From NCBI GenBank assembly GCA_024636595.1, contig JAGXGT010000105.1, positions 1 to 13,252 on the forward strand: DNA of 13,252 nt. The letters are read 5' to 3'. How positions within the stretch are numbered: the first letter of the stretch is position 1; every line of letters begins with the position of its first letter. The stretch comes from Sphingomonadales bacterium (GTDB lineage Bacteria > Pseudomonadota > Alphaproteobacteria > Sphingomonadales > Sphingomonadaceae). Positions 6,862-13,252 of the stretch are shown one piece after another. Both the position numbers and the translations under genes were made by a program. The notes under the pieces were generated by a model. The model saw nothing but the letters and a program-made list of their open reading frames with translations, had not been told where the DNA came from and did not search any database.

Positions 6862-7024
6862 ACAAAATGGGCAACCCTTGGTCCGCTGTGATGCTTCCGG
6901 CAAAACCCGTCAGCCTAAACATCTCGCGGCCCGCGCGCTATGCATCCTGTTGTGCTGTCGAGCTAGGGACGGCAAATTTCCTTCCTCGAACGGCGGCGAG
7001 CGAAGACGGTCGCGCTGCGGGTGA

Positions 7025-7660
7025 TCAGACCTTGTCTCGGGTCTCCGCAATGATTCCCCGAGCCAAAATGTTATTGGCGATCTCGGCAATCTCGACGGCA
7101 GATTTTTCTTCTGACCAGATGCCGTAACGCATGCCGAGAAACACATTCATCCCCATAATCGCCCAGGCTTCAATCTCGCCGACGTCCGACCGCAGCTCAC
7201 CGGCCTTTGCGCCCTCGGCGAGTCGCTCCTCCATGCGCTGGGCCGCGTGCTTGTAATGGTCATGATAGCTTTGCGGATCGATAAACTCGGCTTCGTCGAT
7301 GATCCGGTAAATTTCCTTATGCTCGCGGGCGAATTCCAGAAACGCCTGCAGCACCGACCGCTCGGCCTCAATCGCCGATTGCTTGGGCGCGAGCGCGATC
7401 GCCGCGCGCTCTTTGACCATATTGCTCAATTCCCGCACCAGCGCGCTGAACAGCTCATCCTTTGAATCGAAATAGGTGTAAAAACTGCCAAGCGCGGTGC
7501 CGGCCCGCTGAGTGATTGCCGTGATTGAGGCTTCGTGGAAACCCTTTTCGCCAAATTCCAGCGCCGCTGCATCCAGCAATTTGCGTTTGGTCCGCAGCCC
7601 GCGCGCGGTGCGCGGCTGTTTGTCTTTGGACTCAGTATGTTCGCTATATTCAGTGGCCAT
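7025..7660 (-). CDS. TetR-family transcriptional regulator
   Basis: A 211-residue protein from the ATG at 7660. The frame stays open to a TTG at 7696, but the ATG gives the usual family length (about 190-220) and a short polar lead-in. Residues 22-67 form the TetR helix-turn-helix (KRKLLDAAALEFGEKGFHEA, then TAITQRAGTALGSFYTYF and the DSKDEL turn). The rest is an alpha-helical ligand-binding and dimerisation domain (FREH-type helix FAREHKEIYRIIDEAEF). Such proteins bind palindromic operators as dimers and release them when a small ligand binds. It is divergent from the TonB-receptor operon across 124 bp, so it most likely represses that operon and itself, responding to the transported compound or a metabolite of it (inference). 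The ATG lacks a strong Shine-Dalgarno sequence. Confidence 0.9.
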   Translation of the reverse strand: MATEYSEHTESKDKQPRTARGLRTKRKLLDAAALEFGEKGFHEASITAITQRAGTALGSFYTYFDSKDELFSALVRELSNMVKERAAIALAPKQSAIEAERSVLQAFLEFAREHKEIYRIIDEAEFIDPQSYHDHYKHAAQRMEERLAEGAKAGELRSDVGEIEAWAIMGMNVFLGMRYGIWSEEKSAVEIAEIANNILARGIIAETRDKV

Positions 7661-7705
7661 AATGTCACGGCTAACCGCATTTAACCGGATATGCAAATTT
7701 TTAAG

Positions 7706-7734
7706 TTGAAGTTCGATTCATGTTTCAATATTAG
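7706..7734 (+). promoter_or_regulatory. candidate sigma-70 promoter and TetR operator for the TonB-receptor operon
   Basis: TTGAAG (7706-7711) and TATTAG (7729-7734) are separated by exactly 17 bp, giving a predicted start near 7741 and a 5' leader of about 44 nt. TTGAA (7706-7710) and TTCAA (7724-7728) form an inverted repeat with a 13-bp centre covering the -35 and spacer, a suitable place for a repressor dimer. Read on the minus strand, the right arm begins TTGAAA and could serve as the -35 of the divergent TetR promoter, with an AT-rich -10 near 7699-7705. This would allow joint control of both genes. Motif-based only. Confidence 0.45.
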
Positions 7735-7745
7735 ACCTTCGACGA

Positions 7746-7760
7746 CCTGGAAATGCCAGG
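7746..7760 (+). promoter_or_regulatory. short inverted repeat in the receptor mRNA leader
   Basis: CCTGG (7746-7750) and CCAGG (7756-7760) flank AAATG. Transcribed, this makes a 5-bp GC-rich hairpin with a 5-nt loop about 10 nt before the AGGAGG ribosome binding site (7771-7776). It could stabilise the 5' end of the mRNA or form part of an operator. It is short enough to be coincidental. Confidence 0.25.
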
Positions 7761-7784
7761 CACAGATTCAAGGAGGATGCTTTC

Positions 7785-10133
7785 ATGAAATTCCAGCACA
7801 CCGTTAGCTATGCAGCGATAATCACCGGTCTTGCAGGCGGTCTAGTCGCTCCTGCCGCTGTCCATGCCCAGACCAGCGAGTCGGCGAATCAAGGCTCCGA
7901 TGATGGCGTTATCGTTGTCACCGCCCGTCGCCGCGAAGAACGGCAGATCGACGTTCCGATTGCGATTACCTCTTTCTCGGCGGAAAAACTGGCGCAGCAG
8001 GGTGCGATCGATATTACCGATATCGGCCAGACCACGCCCAACACCACATTGGAAGCGTCTCGCGGTACAAACTCGACCCTCTCCGCCTTCATTCGCGGCA
8101 TCGGTCAGCAAGATCCGGTTTCCGGATTTGAGCAGGGCGTCGGCATTTATCTCGATGATGTGTATCTCAACCGGCCACAAGCCGCCGTTCTCGATATCTA
8201 TGATGTCGAACGGATCGAAGTATTGCGCGGTCCACAGGGCACGCTTTACGGGCGCAACACCATCGGCGGTGCCGTCAAATATGTAACCAAGTCGCTGCCG
8301 CAAGAGCCATCGCTCAAGGTGCGGGCCACTTACGGCACTTATGATCAGGCGGAAGCCGTGGTCACCGCCAGCATGCCGATTTCCGACATTGTCCGCATCG
8401 GCGCATCGGGCGCGCGGCTATCGCGTGGCGGATTCGGCGACAATCTGACCAATGGCCTGGAAAATTACAACAAAGACATCTGGGCTGGCCGCGGCACGCT
8501 TGAATTTGGCGGCTATGGCGAGCCCGTGCTGGTCCGGATTTCGGGCGATTATACCAAGGACGAAAGCAATCCACGCGGCGGCCATCGGCTGATCCCGGGC
8601 GCCCGTTCAGGTGCACCGGTACTCGACAATGTGTTCGACACGCGCGGCGGCCTCAACGATCCGGTCCAGGATATCGAGGCTTATGGTCTGGCGATGAATA
8701 TCACAGCCAATCTCAGCGATACCGTTACATTCCGGTCGATCAGCGCCTGGCGCAAGGACACCACCGCCACGCCGATTGATTTTGACGCGTTGCCAGCGGT
8801 CGATCTCGACGTACCCGGGCTATATCTGAACGAACAGATCAGCCAGGAATTCCAGCTGCTGTATGAAGGCGACAAGCTCAACGGCCTCGTCGGCTTCTAC
8901 TATCTGGATGCCAAGGCGGATACCTTGTTCGATGTCCGTCTGTTCACCACGGTCCCTGGCCTGACCGCCTTTACGGAAGCCGATGTCGACACCGAAACCT
9001 ATGCGGTTTTTGCTGATTTTACCTATGATTTCACCGAGCAGTTCAGCCTCTCGGTTGGCGGCCGTTACACATGGGACGAGCGCACGGCCAACATCTTGCG
9101 GCAAAATTACGTCGGTGGCGGTTCGCCGACCGTTGGCGGCGCCGGCATTGCGGCGGGCGCACCGGCCACAGATTTCCAAGGCAGTGCCAATTTCAAGAAA
9201 TTTACGCCGCGAGTTTCTGTGAGCTTCAAGCCAACGCCCGATCATAATATCTATGCGAGCTTTTCGCAGGGCTTCAAGGGCGGCGGTTTCGATCCGCGCG
9301 GCGTCGGTATCAATGCGCCCACCACCAATGCCGTTGGCGGTCCGAGCGATGCCGAAATTGCGAGCTTCCTCAGCTTCCGTCCGGAATCGGTCGACAGCTA
9401 TGAGATTGGTTATAAGGGCAGCCTGCTTGACGGCGCTCTAAACGTCGCGCTCGCGGGCTTCTATTCCGACTATAAGGATGTGCAGATTCCCGGGTCCGTG
9501 GCCTGCAACGTCGGTGGTTTTGCGTCCTTCTGCGGGGTGATCAACAATGCCGGCAAGGCGACCCTCAAGGGCCTGGAATTTGAAGCGGATGCGCGGCTTG
9601 CTCAGGATCTGGCCACCAGTGGTGACCGGCTGACACTGTCCGGCTCGCTTGGCTATATCGATGCCAAATATGACGAATATATCACCAATATCGGCAACGT
9701 ACCGACAGATGTTGCACAGTTTCGTTCGGTGCAGAATACGCCGGAATGGACCGCCAGCGGTACTTTCGCCTATTCTACTCCGGTTGGAGACGGTGATCTG
9801 TATTTCGGCACAACCCTGTCCTATCGCAGCAAGGTCAATCAGTTCGAAATCGCCAATCCCTATATCGACCAGAAGGGATACGCGCTTTGGGATGCCAATC
9901 TGGTCTACAATGCGCCGGACAAACGCTGGAGTATTGGCCTGCATGGCAAGAATCTGACCAACAAGAAATACAAGACGTCGGGCTATACATTTGTCGCTGC
10001 CGATCCAAAAACTGGCGTGATCATACCGGGAGCCAACGGACAGCCGATCGGTACGCTTGGCCCCGAAGGCACGCTGACCGCATTTTACGGCAATCCGCGT
10101 CAGGTCTTTGTCACAGCCGGGGTGAAATTCTGA
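7785..10133 (+). CDS. TonB-dependent outer-membrane receptor
   Basis: A 782-residue outer-membrane active transporter powered by TonB-ExbB-ExbD. Residues 1-28 are a signal peptide (hydrophobic AAIITGLAGGLVAPAA, cleavage after VHA). A TonB-box-like segment follows (DGVIVVTA, 40-47). The plug domain, about 52-165, has the family motifs FIRGIG, GVGIYLDDVYL and RIEVLRGPQGTLYGRNTIGG. The rest is a 22-strand-type barrel with alternating aromatic strands, ending in aromatic VFVTAGVKF as outer-membrane assembly requires. Length is normal for the family. AGGAGG (7771-7776) lies 8 nt before the ATG, an unusually strong ribosome binding site for this window. Sphingomonads carry dozens of such paralogues for plant, aromatic or steroid-like substrates; siderophore uptake is also possible. 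The linked hydrolase and MFS carrier favour an organic ester or lactone (inference). Confidence 0.95.
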   Translation: MKFQHTVSYAAIITGLAGGLVAPAAVHAQTSESANQGSDDGVIVVTARRREERQIDVPIAITSFSAEKLAQQGAIDITDIGQTTPNTTLEASRGTNSTLSAFIRGIGQQDPVSGFEQGVGIYLDDVYLNRPQAAVLDIYDVERIEVLRGPQGTLYGRNTIGGAVKYVTKSLPQEPSLKVRATYGTYDQAEAVVTASMPISDIVRIGASGARLSRGGFGDNLTNGLENYNKDIWAGRGTLEFGGYGEPVLVRISGDYTKDESNPRGGHRLIPGARSGAPVLDNVFDTRGGLNDPVQDIEAYGLAMNITANLSDTVTFRSISAWRKDTTATPIDFDALPAVDLDVPGLYLNEQISQEFQLLYEGDKLNGLVGFYYLDAKADTLFDVRLFTTVPGLTAFTEADVDTETYAVFADFTYDFTEQFSLSVGGRYTWDERTANILRQNYVGGGSPTVGGAGIAAGAPATDFQGSANFKKFTPRVSVSFKPTPDHNIYASFSQGFKGGGFDPRGVGINAPTTNAVGGPSDAEIASFLSFRPESVDSYEIGYKGSLLDGALNVALAGFYSDYKDVQIPGSVACNVGGFASFCGVINNAGKATLKGLEFEADARLAQDLATSGDRLTLSGSLGYIDAKYDEYITNIGNVPTDVAQFRSVQNTPEWTASGTFAYSTPVGDGDLYFGTTLSYRSKVNQFEIANPYIDQKGYALWDANLVYNAPDKRWSIGLHGKNLTNKKYKTSGYTFVAADPKTGVIIPGANGQPIGTLGPEGTLTAFYGNPRQVFVTAGVKF

Positions 10134-10153
10134 TCGGCACCTAGGCACCAATA

Positions 10154-11014
10154 ATGCAATATGCCGATCATTTTTTTCGCAGCGCAGATGACCGGCTGAG
10201 CCTCTATGCCCGTATCTACGGCAGCGAGGGTCAGCCGCTTTTGCTGATGCACGGACTGACGCGAAACAGCGCCGATTTTGAAGCGCTCGCCGACCATCTT
10301 TCCGGGGACTATCGACTAATCGTCCCCGACCAGCGCGGTCGCGGACGATCTGACTATGATCCAGACCCGGACCATTACAATCCGGCCGTCTATGCAGTGG
10401 ATATGTTCACACTGCTTGATGGACTGCAAATAGCGAAGGCGGGGCTGATTGGCACATCGATGGGCGGCTTGATCGCAATGATCATGACGGCCATGAACCC
10501 GCATCGGACCAGCGGCCTGATATTGAACGATATTGGCCCGGATGTGGAGCAGAGCGGTCTCGACCGGATCCAGAGCTATGTCGGCGCGCTTGAACCCTTC
10601 GCCAATTGGAACGCCGCCGCTGCGCATTGCAAGCGGATCAATATTGACGCCTTCACCGATGTGGGCGAGGGTTTCTGGATGGAATTCGCCCGGCACACCT
10701 GCACGCAATTGGCCGATGGACGGGTCCAACTTGCCTATGACCCTTCGATCTCGGCAGGCTTTTCCGACGACAGCGCCCATGTCGCGCCACCCGACCTCTG
10801 GCCGATGTGGGACGAATTGGCCGCGATCCCGGTGCTGTCCATCCGGGGTGCGCAGTCGGATATCTTGTCGACGCAGACCGTCATGGAAATGCAGCGCCGC
10901 CACCCGCGCAATTTTACCGCGGCTGAGATTCCGAACCGGGGCCATGCGCCGATGCTCGACGAACCGAACGCGCTCAAGGCGATCAATGTCTTTCTCCAGT
11001 CGCTGGAATATTGA
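10154..11014 (+). CDS. alpha/beta hydrolase
   Basis: A 286-residue cytoplasmic hydrolase of the family that includes enol-lactonases, esterases and haloperoxidase-like enzymes. Visible elements are the oxyanion motif His33-Gly34 (LLLMHGLTRNS), PDQRGRGRSDYDP at 58-70, nucleophile Ser102 in GTSMGG, the acid Asp236 (RGAQSDIL), and His264 (NRGHAPMLDEP). The triad is complete and there is no signal peptide. It starts 20 nt after the receptor gene, with only a weak upstream site (TAGG), and its TGA directly abuts the ATG of the MFS gene, so translational coupling is likely on the downstream side. It probably cleaves an ester or lactone imported through the receptor. The codons for residues 6-8 contain a run of seven T. 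Confidence 0.9.
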   Translation: MQYADHFFRSADDRLSLYARIYGSEGQPLLLMHGLTRNSADFEALADHLSGDYRLIVPDQRGRGRSDYDPDPDHYNPAVYAVDMFTLLDGLQIAKAGLIGTSMGGLIAMIMTAMNPHRTSGLILNDIGPDVEQSGLDRIQSYVGALEPFANWNAAAAHCKRINIDAFTDVGEGFWMEFARHTCTQLADGRVQLAYDPSISAGFSDDSAHVAPPDLWPMWDELAAIPVLSIRGAQSDILSTQTVMEMQRRHPRNFTAAEIPNRGHAPMLDEPNALKAINVFLQSLEY

Positions 11015-12283
11015 ATGGCGAATGCCAAAACTGCAAAAGTGACATCACCCAATATCGCGCTGGGCATGCTCCTGCTCGTCTATATTTTCAATTTTGTCGA
11101 TCGCCAGATCCTGGCGATTCTGGCGGGTCCGATCCAGGCCGATCTCGGGCTGAGCGATACCCAGATGGGGCTGCTCGGCGGTCTGGCTTTCGCGTTGCTC
11201 TATTCCACTTTGGCGGTGCCGCTGGCGTGGGTCGCGGACAAGACCAACCGCAGCTGGGTGATCACCATTTCGCTGGCGGTCTGGAGCGGATTCACCGCGA
11301 TCACCGGCCTTGCGCAGGGATTCTGGTCGATCTTTCTGGCCCGGCTGGGCGTCGGGGTCGGCGAAGTCGGCGGCGTTGCGCCTTCCTATGCGGTGATCGC
11401 CGACCATTTCCCGAGCGAGAAACGCGCGCGGGCGCTGGCGATCTATTCTCTCGGCATTCCTTTGGGATCGGCGACCGGCGTGGTTGCCGGCGGCTATATT
11501 GCCGCCACCGTGGACTGGCGTCTGGCGTTTTTCGTCGTCGGCCTGTCCGGGCTTCTGATCGCGCCCTTCTTCAAATATTTCGTGCGCGACAAGGTCAAGA
11601 AGCCGGCACCAGCGGGTCAGCCAGTCGCGCCCTATAGTTTCATGGGCACCGTGCGCCTGCTGGCGAAGAAGAAGGCGTTCTGGTTTCTCGCCTTTGGCGC
11701 CGCGTCCAGTTCGATGCTCGGCTATGGCATTGCCTTCTGGTTGCCCAGCCTGTTGCAGCGCAGCTTTGGCCTGAGCCTGATCGAAACCTCGTTGTTCTTT
11801 GGCGCGATATTGCTGATCGGCGGGGTCGCCGGTGTGCTCGGCGGCGGTATGATCGGTGACTGGCTCGGCAAAAACAACAAGGCGGCCTACGGACTGGTTC
11901 CGGCGGCTGCCTTCCTGCTAGCGGTGCCGCTGTTTGCAGCCGGCATCATGAGCGGTTCCGCCACCCTGGCCTTCATATTGTTTCTGATCCCGCAGGCGCT
12001 GGCCTATTTCTGGCTCGGACCGGTGCTGTCGGCGGTTCAGCATCTGGTGCCAGCCGATTCCCGCGCGACCGCTTCGGCGCTGTTCCTGCTGATCAACAAT
12101 CTGATCGGTATCGGCGGCGGCATATTCTTCCTCGGCGCCCTGTCCGACTTCCTCACACCGATCTACGGCGAGGACGGCCTGCGCTATTCGATGCTCTACT
12201 CGCTGACCTTCTATGTCATTGCAGCGGCATTGATGGCACTGGCGGCAAAGCCGCTAAAAAGCGAATGGATCGAGGAAGGCTGA
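11015..12283 (+). CDS. MFS transporter, spinster-like subgroup
   Basis: A 422-residue inner-membrane secondary carrier with about 12 hydrophobic helices. The first helix carries FNFVDRQILAIL, typical of the spinster-like MFS group common in sphingomonads. The loop after helix 2 has a degenerate motif A (WVADKTNR), and helix 4 has the glycine-rich ARLGVGVGEVGG. The ATG directly follows the TGA of the hydrolase gene (TGAATG), so translation is probably coupled. Paired with an outer-membrane receptor and a hydrolase it probably imports the substrate or exports a product; direction cannot be read from sequence. It is convergent with the metallo-hydrolase gene, whose stop lies 33 nt away. Confidence 0.92.
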   Translation: MANAKTAKVTSPNIALGMLLLVYIFNFVDRQILAILAGPIQADLGLSDTQMGLLGGLAFALLYSTLAVPLAWVADKTNRSWVITISLAVWSGFTAITGLAQGFWSIFLARLGVGVGEVGGVAPSYAVIADHFPSEKRARALAIYSLGIPLGSATGVVAGGYIAATVDWRLAFFVVGLSGLLIAPFFKYFVRDKVKKPAPAGQPVAPYSFMGTVRLLAKKKAFWFLAFGAASSSMLGYGIAFWLPSLLQRSFGLSLIETSLFFGAILLIGGVAGVLGGGMIGDWLGKNNKAAYGLVPAAAFLLAVPLFAAGIMSGSATLAFILFLIPQALAYFWLGPVLSAVQHLVPADSRATASALFLLINNLIGIGGGIFFLGALSDFLTPIYGEDGLRYSMLYSLTFYVIAAALMALAAKPLKSEWIEEG

Positions 12284-12294
12284 TCGGTCGCGGT

Positions 12295-12323
12295 CGACTG
12301 CGGGAGCCTCTGCCCCTCAGTCG
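12295..12323. terminator. possible bidirectional hairpin between convergent genes
   Basis: CGACTG (12295-12300) pairs with CAGTCG (12318-12323), and inside this GGG (12302-12304) can pair with CCC (12313-12315). The hairpin sits in the 33-nt gap between two convergent stop codons and overlaps the last codons of the minus-strand gene. No T-tract follows on either strand, so intrinsic termination would be weak; it may only limit read-through or protect 3' ends. Confidence 0.25.
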
Positions 12324-13252
12324 CTCATGATCGCGTTATATTTCAGCGTCTGCTTTTCCAGCGCCGCTTCAAACGCCTGTTCCAGCTTCACCATCATCGC
12401 CGGAAAGCCGTCGCGGTCGACAAAGGCCAGCGGATCGCCCGCTGTCTGGCGCGCGCGCTTTTCTGCCAATCCGGCAAATTCGGGATGGTTGGTCAGGAAA
12501 ATGTCCGGCTTCCAGTCTTTGGTCATGGCAAATGTCTTGTGATAGTCGGCGACAATCCCTTCATATTGGGGCGGTCCAACCAGACGATTGGCCGCAACCG
12601 TTGCCGAACAGAAAAATAGCGCTTCATAGGTTTCACCCCCCTGCACCACCGGCATCGTCCACGAGGTGCAACCGCGGCTGTGACCCGGCGTGATATGGGC
12701 GGTGAGCGTAACATTGCCCAGCGTCAATTGTTCACCATCGGCAATGATCCGGTCAACCTTGACCGGCGGTGCATTCATTGCGCTATCATCTTCGGAACCC
12801 AGATAGAAGCCGCCTTCCAGCGCGGAACGGTCTCCTTGGCTTGCAACCAGTTTCGCACTGGTCAGAGCCTTCAGTTCGGCGAGACCGCCGCTGTGATCGA
12901 GATGGGCATGGCTGTTGAGCAGGATTTTGACATCCTTGGGATCAAAACCCAGTTGGCGGATCGCATCGGCGACATATTGCCCTTCGCCCGGCATGCCGCC
13001 GTCAATCACGATATGGCCGGCATCGGTCGGGATGAAATACATGCCCAGCCCCTCGGTCCCGACAAAATACACGCCCCTCTTGCCGGTGCCGATGATCTGA
13101 TAGGGGGTGACCGCAGCATACCATGTGGGGAAATTCTGCCGCCAGTCAAATTGCTCCGGAATCTCGTCATCGACCAGATTGGCGATACTATCCAGCACAT
13201 CGGTCTTATCCGGTGCCGGCGCGGCAGGGACCGCCGCCGAGTCCTGCGCAAC
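12317..13252 (-). CDS. subclass B3-type metallo-beta-lactamase-fold hydrolase (5' end cut by window edge)
   Basis: A periplasmic zinc hydrolase; B3 enzymes open beta-lactam rings, though relatives may act on lactones. The minus-strand frame is open to the last base, so the true start lies outside the window. A GTG at 13198 is in frame but improbable as the start: the 18 upstream codons read V-A-Q-D-S-A-A-V then a Pro/Ala linker, like the sequence just after a signal peptide cleaved at A-Q. Numbered from that GTG, zinc ligands are visible in HAHLDH (97-102: H, H, D, H), His173 (TPGHSRGCTSW) and His238 (TNHPEF). These correspond to the B3 set H116, H118, D120, H121, H196 and H263. The visible 311 residues plus a signal peptide fit the usual B3 length. 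It is convergent with the MFS gene and not part of that operon. Beta-lactamase activity is probable but unproven. Confidence 0.88.
   Translation of the reverse strand, partial: VAQDSAAVPAAPAPDKTDVLDSIANLVDDEIPEQFDWRQNFPTWYAAVTPYQIIGTGKRGVYFVGTEGLGMYFIPTDAGHIVIDGGMPGEGQYVADAIRQLGFDPKDVKILLNSHAHLDHSGGLAELKALTSAKLVASQGDRSALEGGFYLGSEDDSAMNAPPVKVDRIIADGEQLTLGNVTLTAHITPGHSRGCTSWTMPVVQGGETYEALFFCSATVAANRLVGPPQYEGIVADYHKTFAMTKDWKPDIFLTNHPEFAGLAEKRARQTAGDPLAFVDRDGFPAMMVKLEQAFEAALEKQTLKYNAIMSD

Noticed and set aside
6352..6903. 183-codon minus-strand ORF opposite the 6415 gene
   Set aside because: Rich in His, Gln and Arg, as antisense frames of GC-rich genes often are; the plus-strand frame has a Shine-Dalgarno sequence and matching codon use. 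The choice remains somewhat uncertain.
9438..10151. 237-codon minus-strand ORF
   Set aside because: Lies wholly antisense to the receptor barrel, whose frame is unambiguous to its C-terminal aromatic residue.

Overview
The window looks like chromosomal DNA from a sphingomonad (Sphingomonadales, Alphaproteobacteria; Sphingopyxis or Sphingorhabdus-like). The reasons are moderately high GC with GC-rich third codon positions, a TonB-dependent receptor of the type amplified in this order, a spinster-type MFS carrier next to it, and regulators joining a winged helix and BTAD to TolB-like/TPR or alpha/beta-hydrolase modules. The genus is inferred from protein character only. No rRNA, tRNA, CRISPR array, insertion sequence, integrase or phage gene was seen.

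Left half (1-6861). A long minus-strand gene runs off the left edge. It encodes a winged-helix/BTAD/TolB-like/TPR regulator, and its only sensible start is a TTG. Divergent from it is a plus-strand series: a 35-residue hydrophobic peptide, a 124-residue predicted secreted protein with four cysteines, a glutaminase with the layout of animal kidney-type GLS (EF-hand-like N-terminal domain, serine-dependent glutaminase domain, C-terminal ankyrin repeats), and a second BTAD regulator fused to an intact alpha/beta hydrolase. After a 142-bp gap come two small unrecognised genes in one reading frame, separated by a single TGA and 57 nt. The glutaminase is thus flanked by two regulators with related DNA-binding halves and different effector halves. 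I know of no described system with this composition.

Right half (7025-13252). A minus-strand TetR repressor diverges from an apparent operon of TonB-dependent receptor, alpha/beta hydrolase and MFS transporter. The gaps are 20 nt and 0 nt. The shared 124-bp intergenic region has a good sigma-70-like promoter, with an inverted repeat over its -35 element and spacer that is a plausible TetR operator. The layout suggests ligand-controlled uptake across the outer membrane, hydrolysis of an ester or lactone, and movement of substrate or product across the inner membrane; the substrate is unknown. A convergent subclass B3-type metallo-beta-lactamase-fold gene enters from the right edge. All six zinc ligands are present and its signal peptide is cut off by the window end.

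The most notable content is the animal-type ankyrin glutaminase, the two BTAD regulators around it, and the small membrane and secreted proteins encoded just before it.
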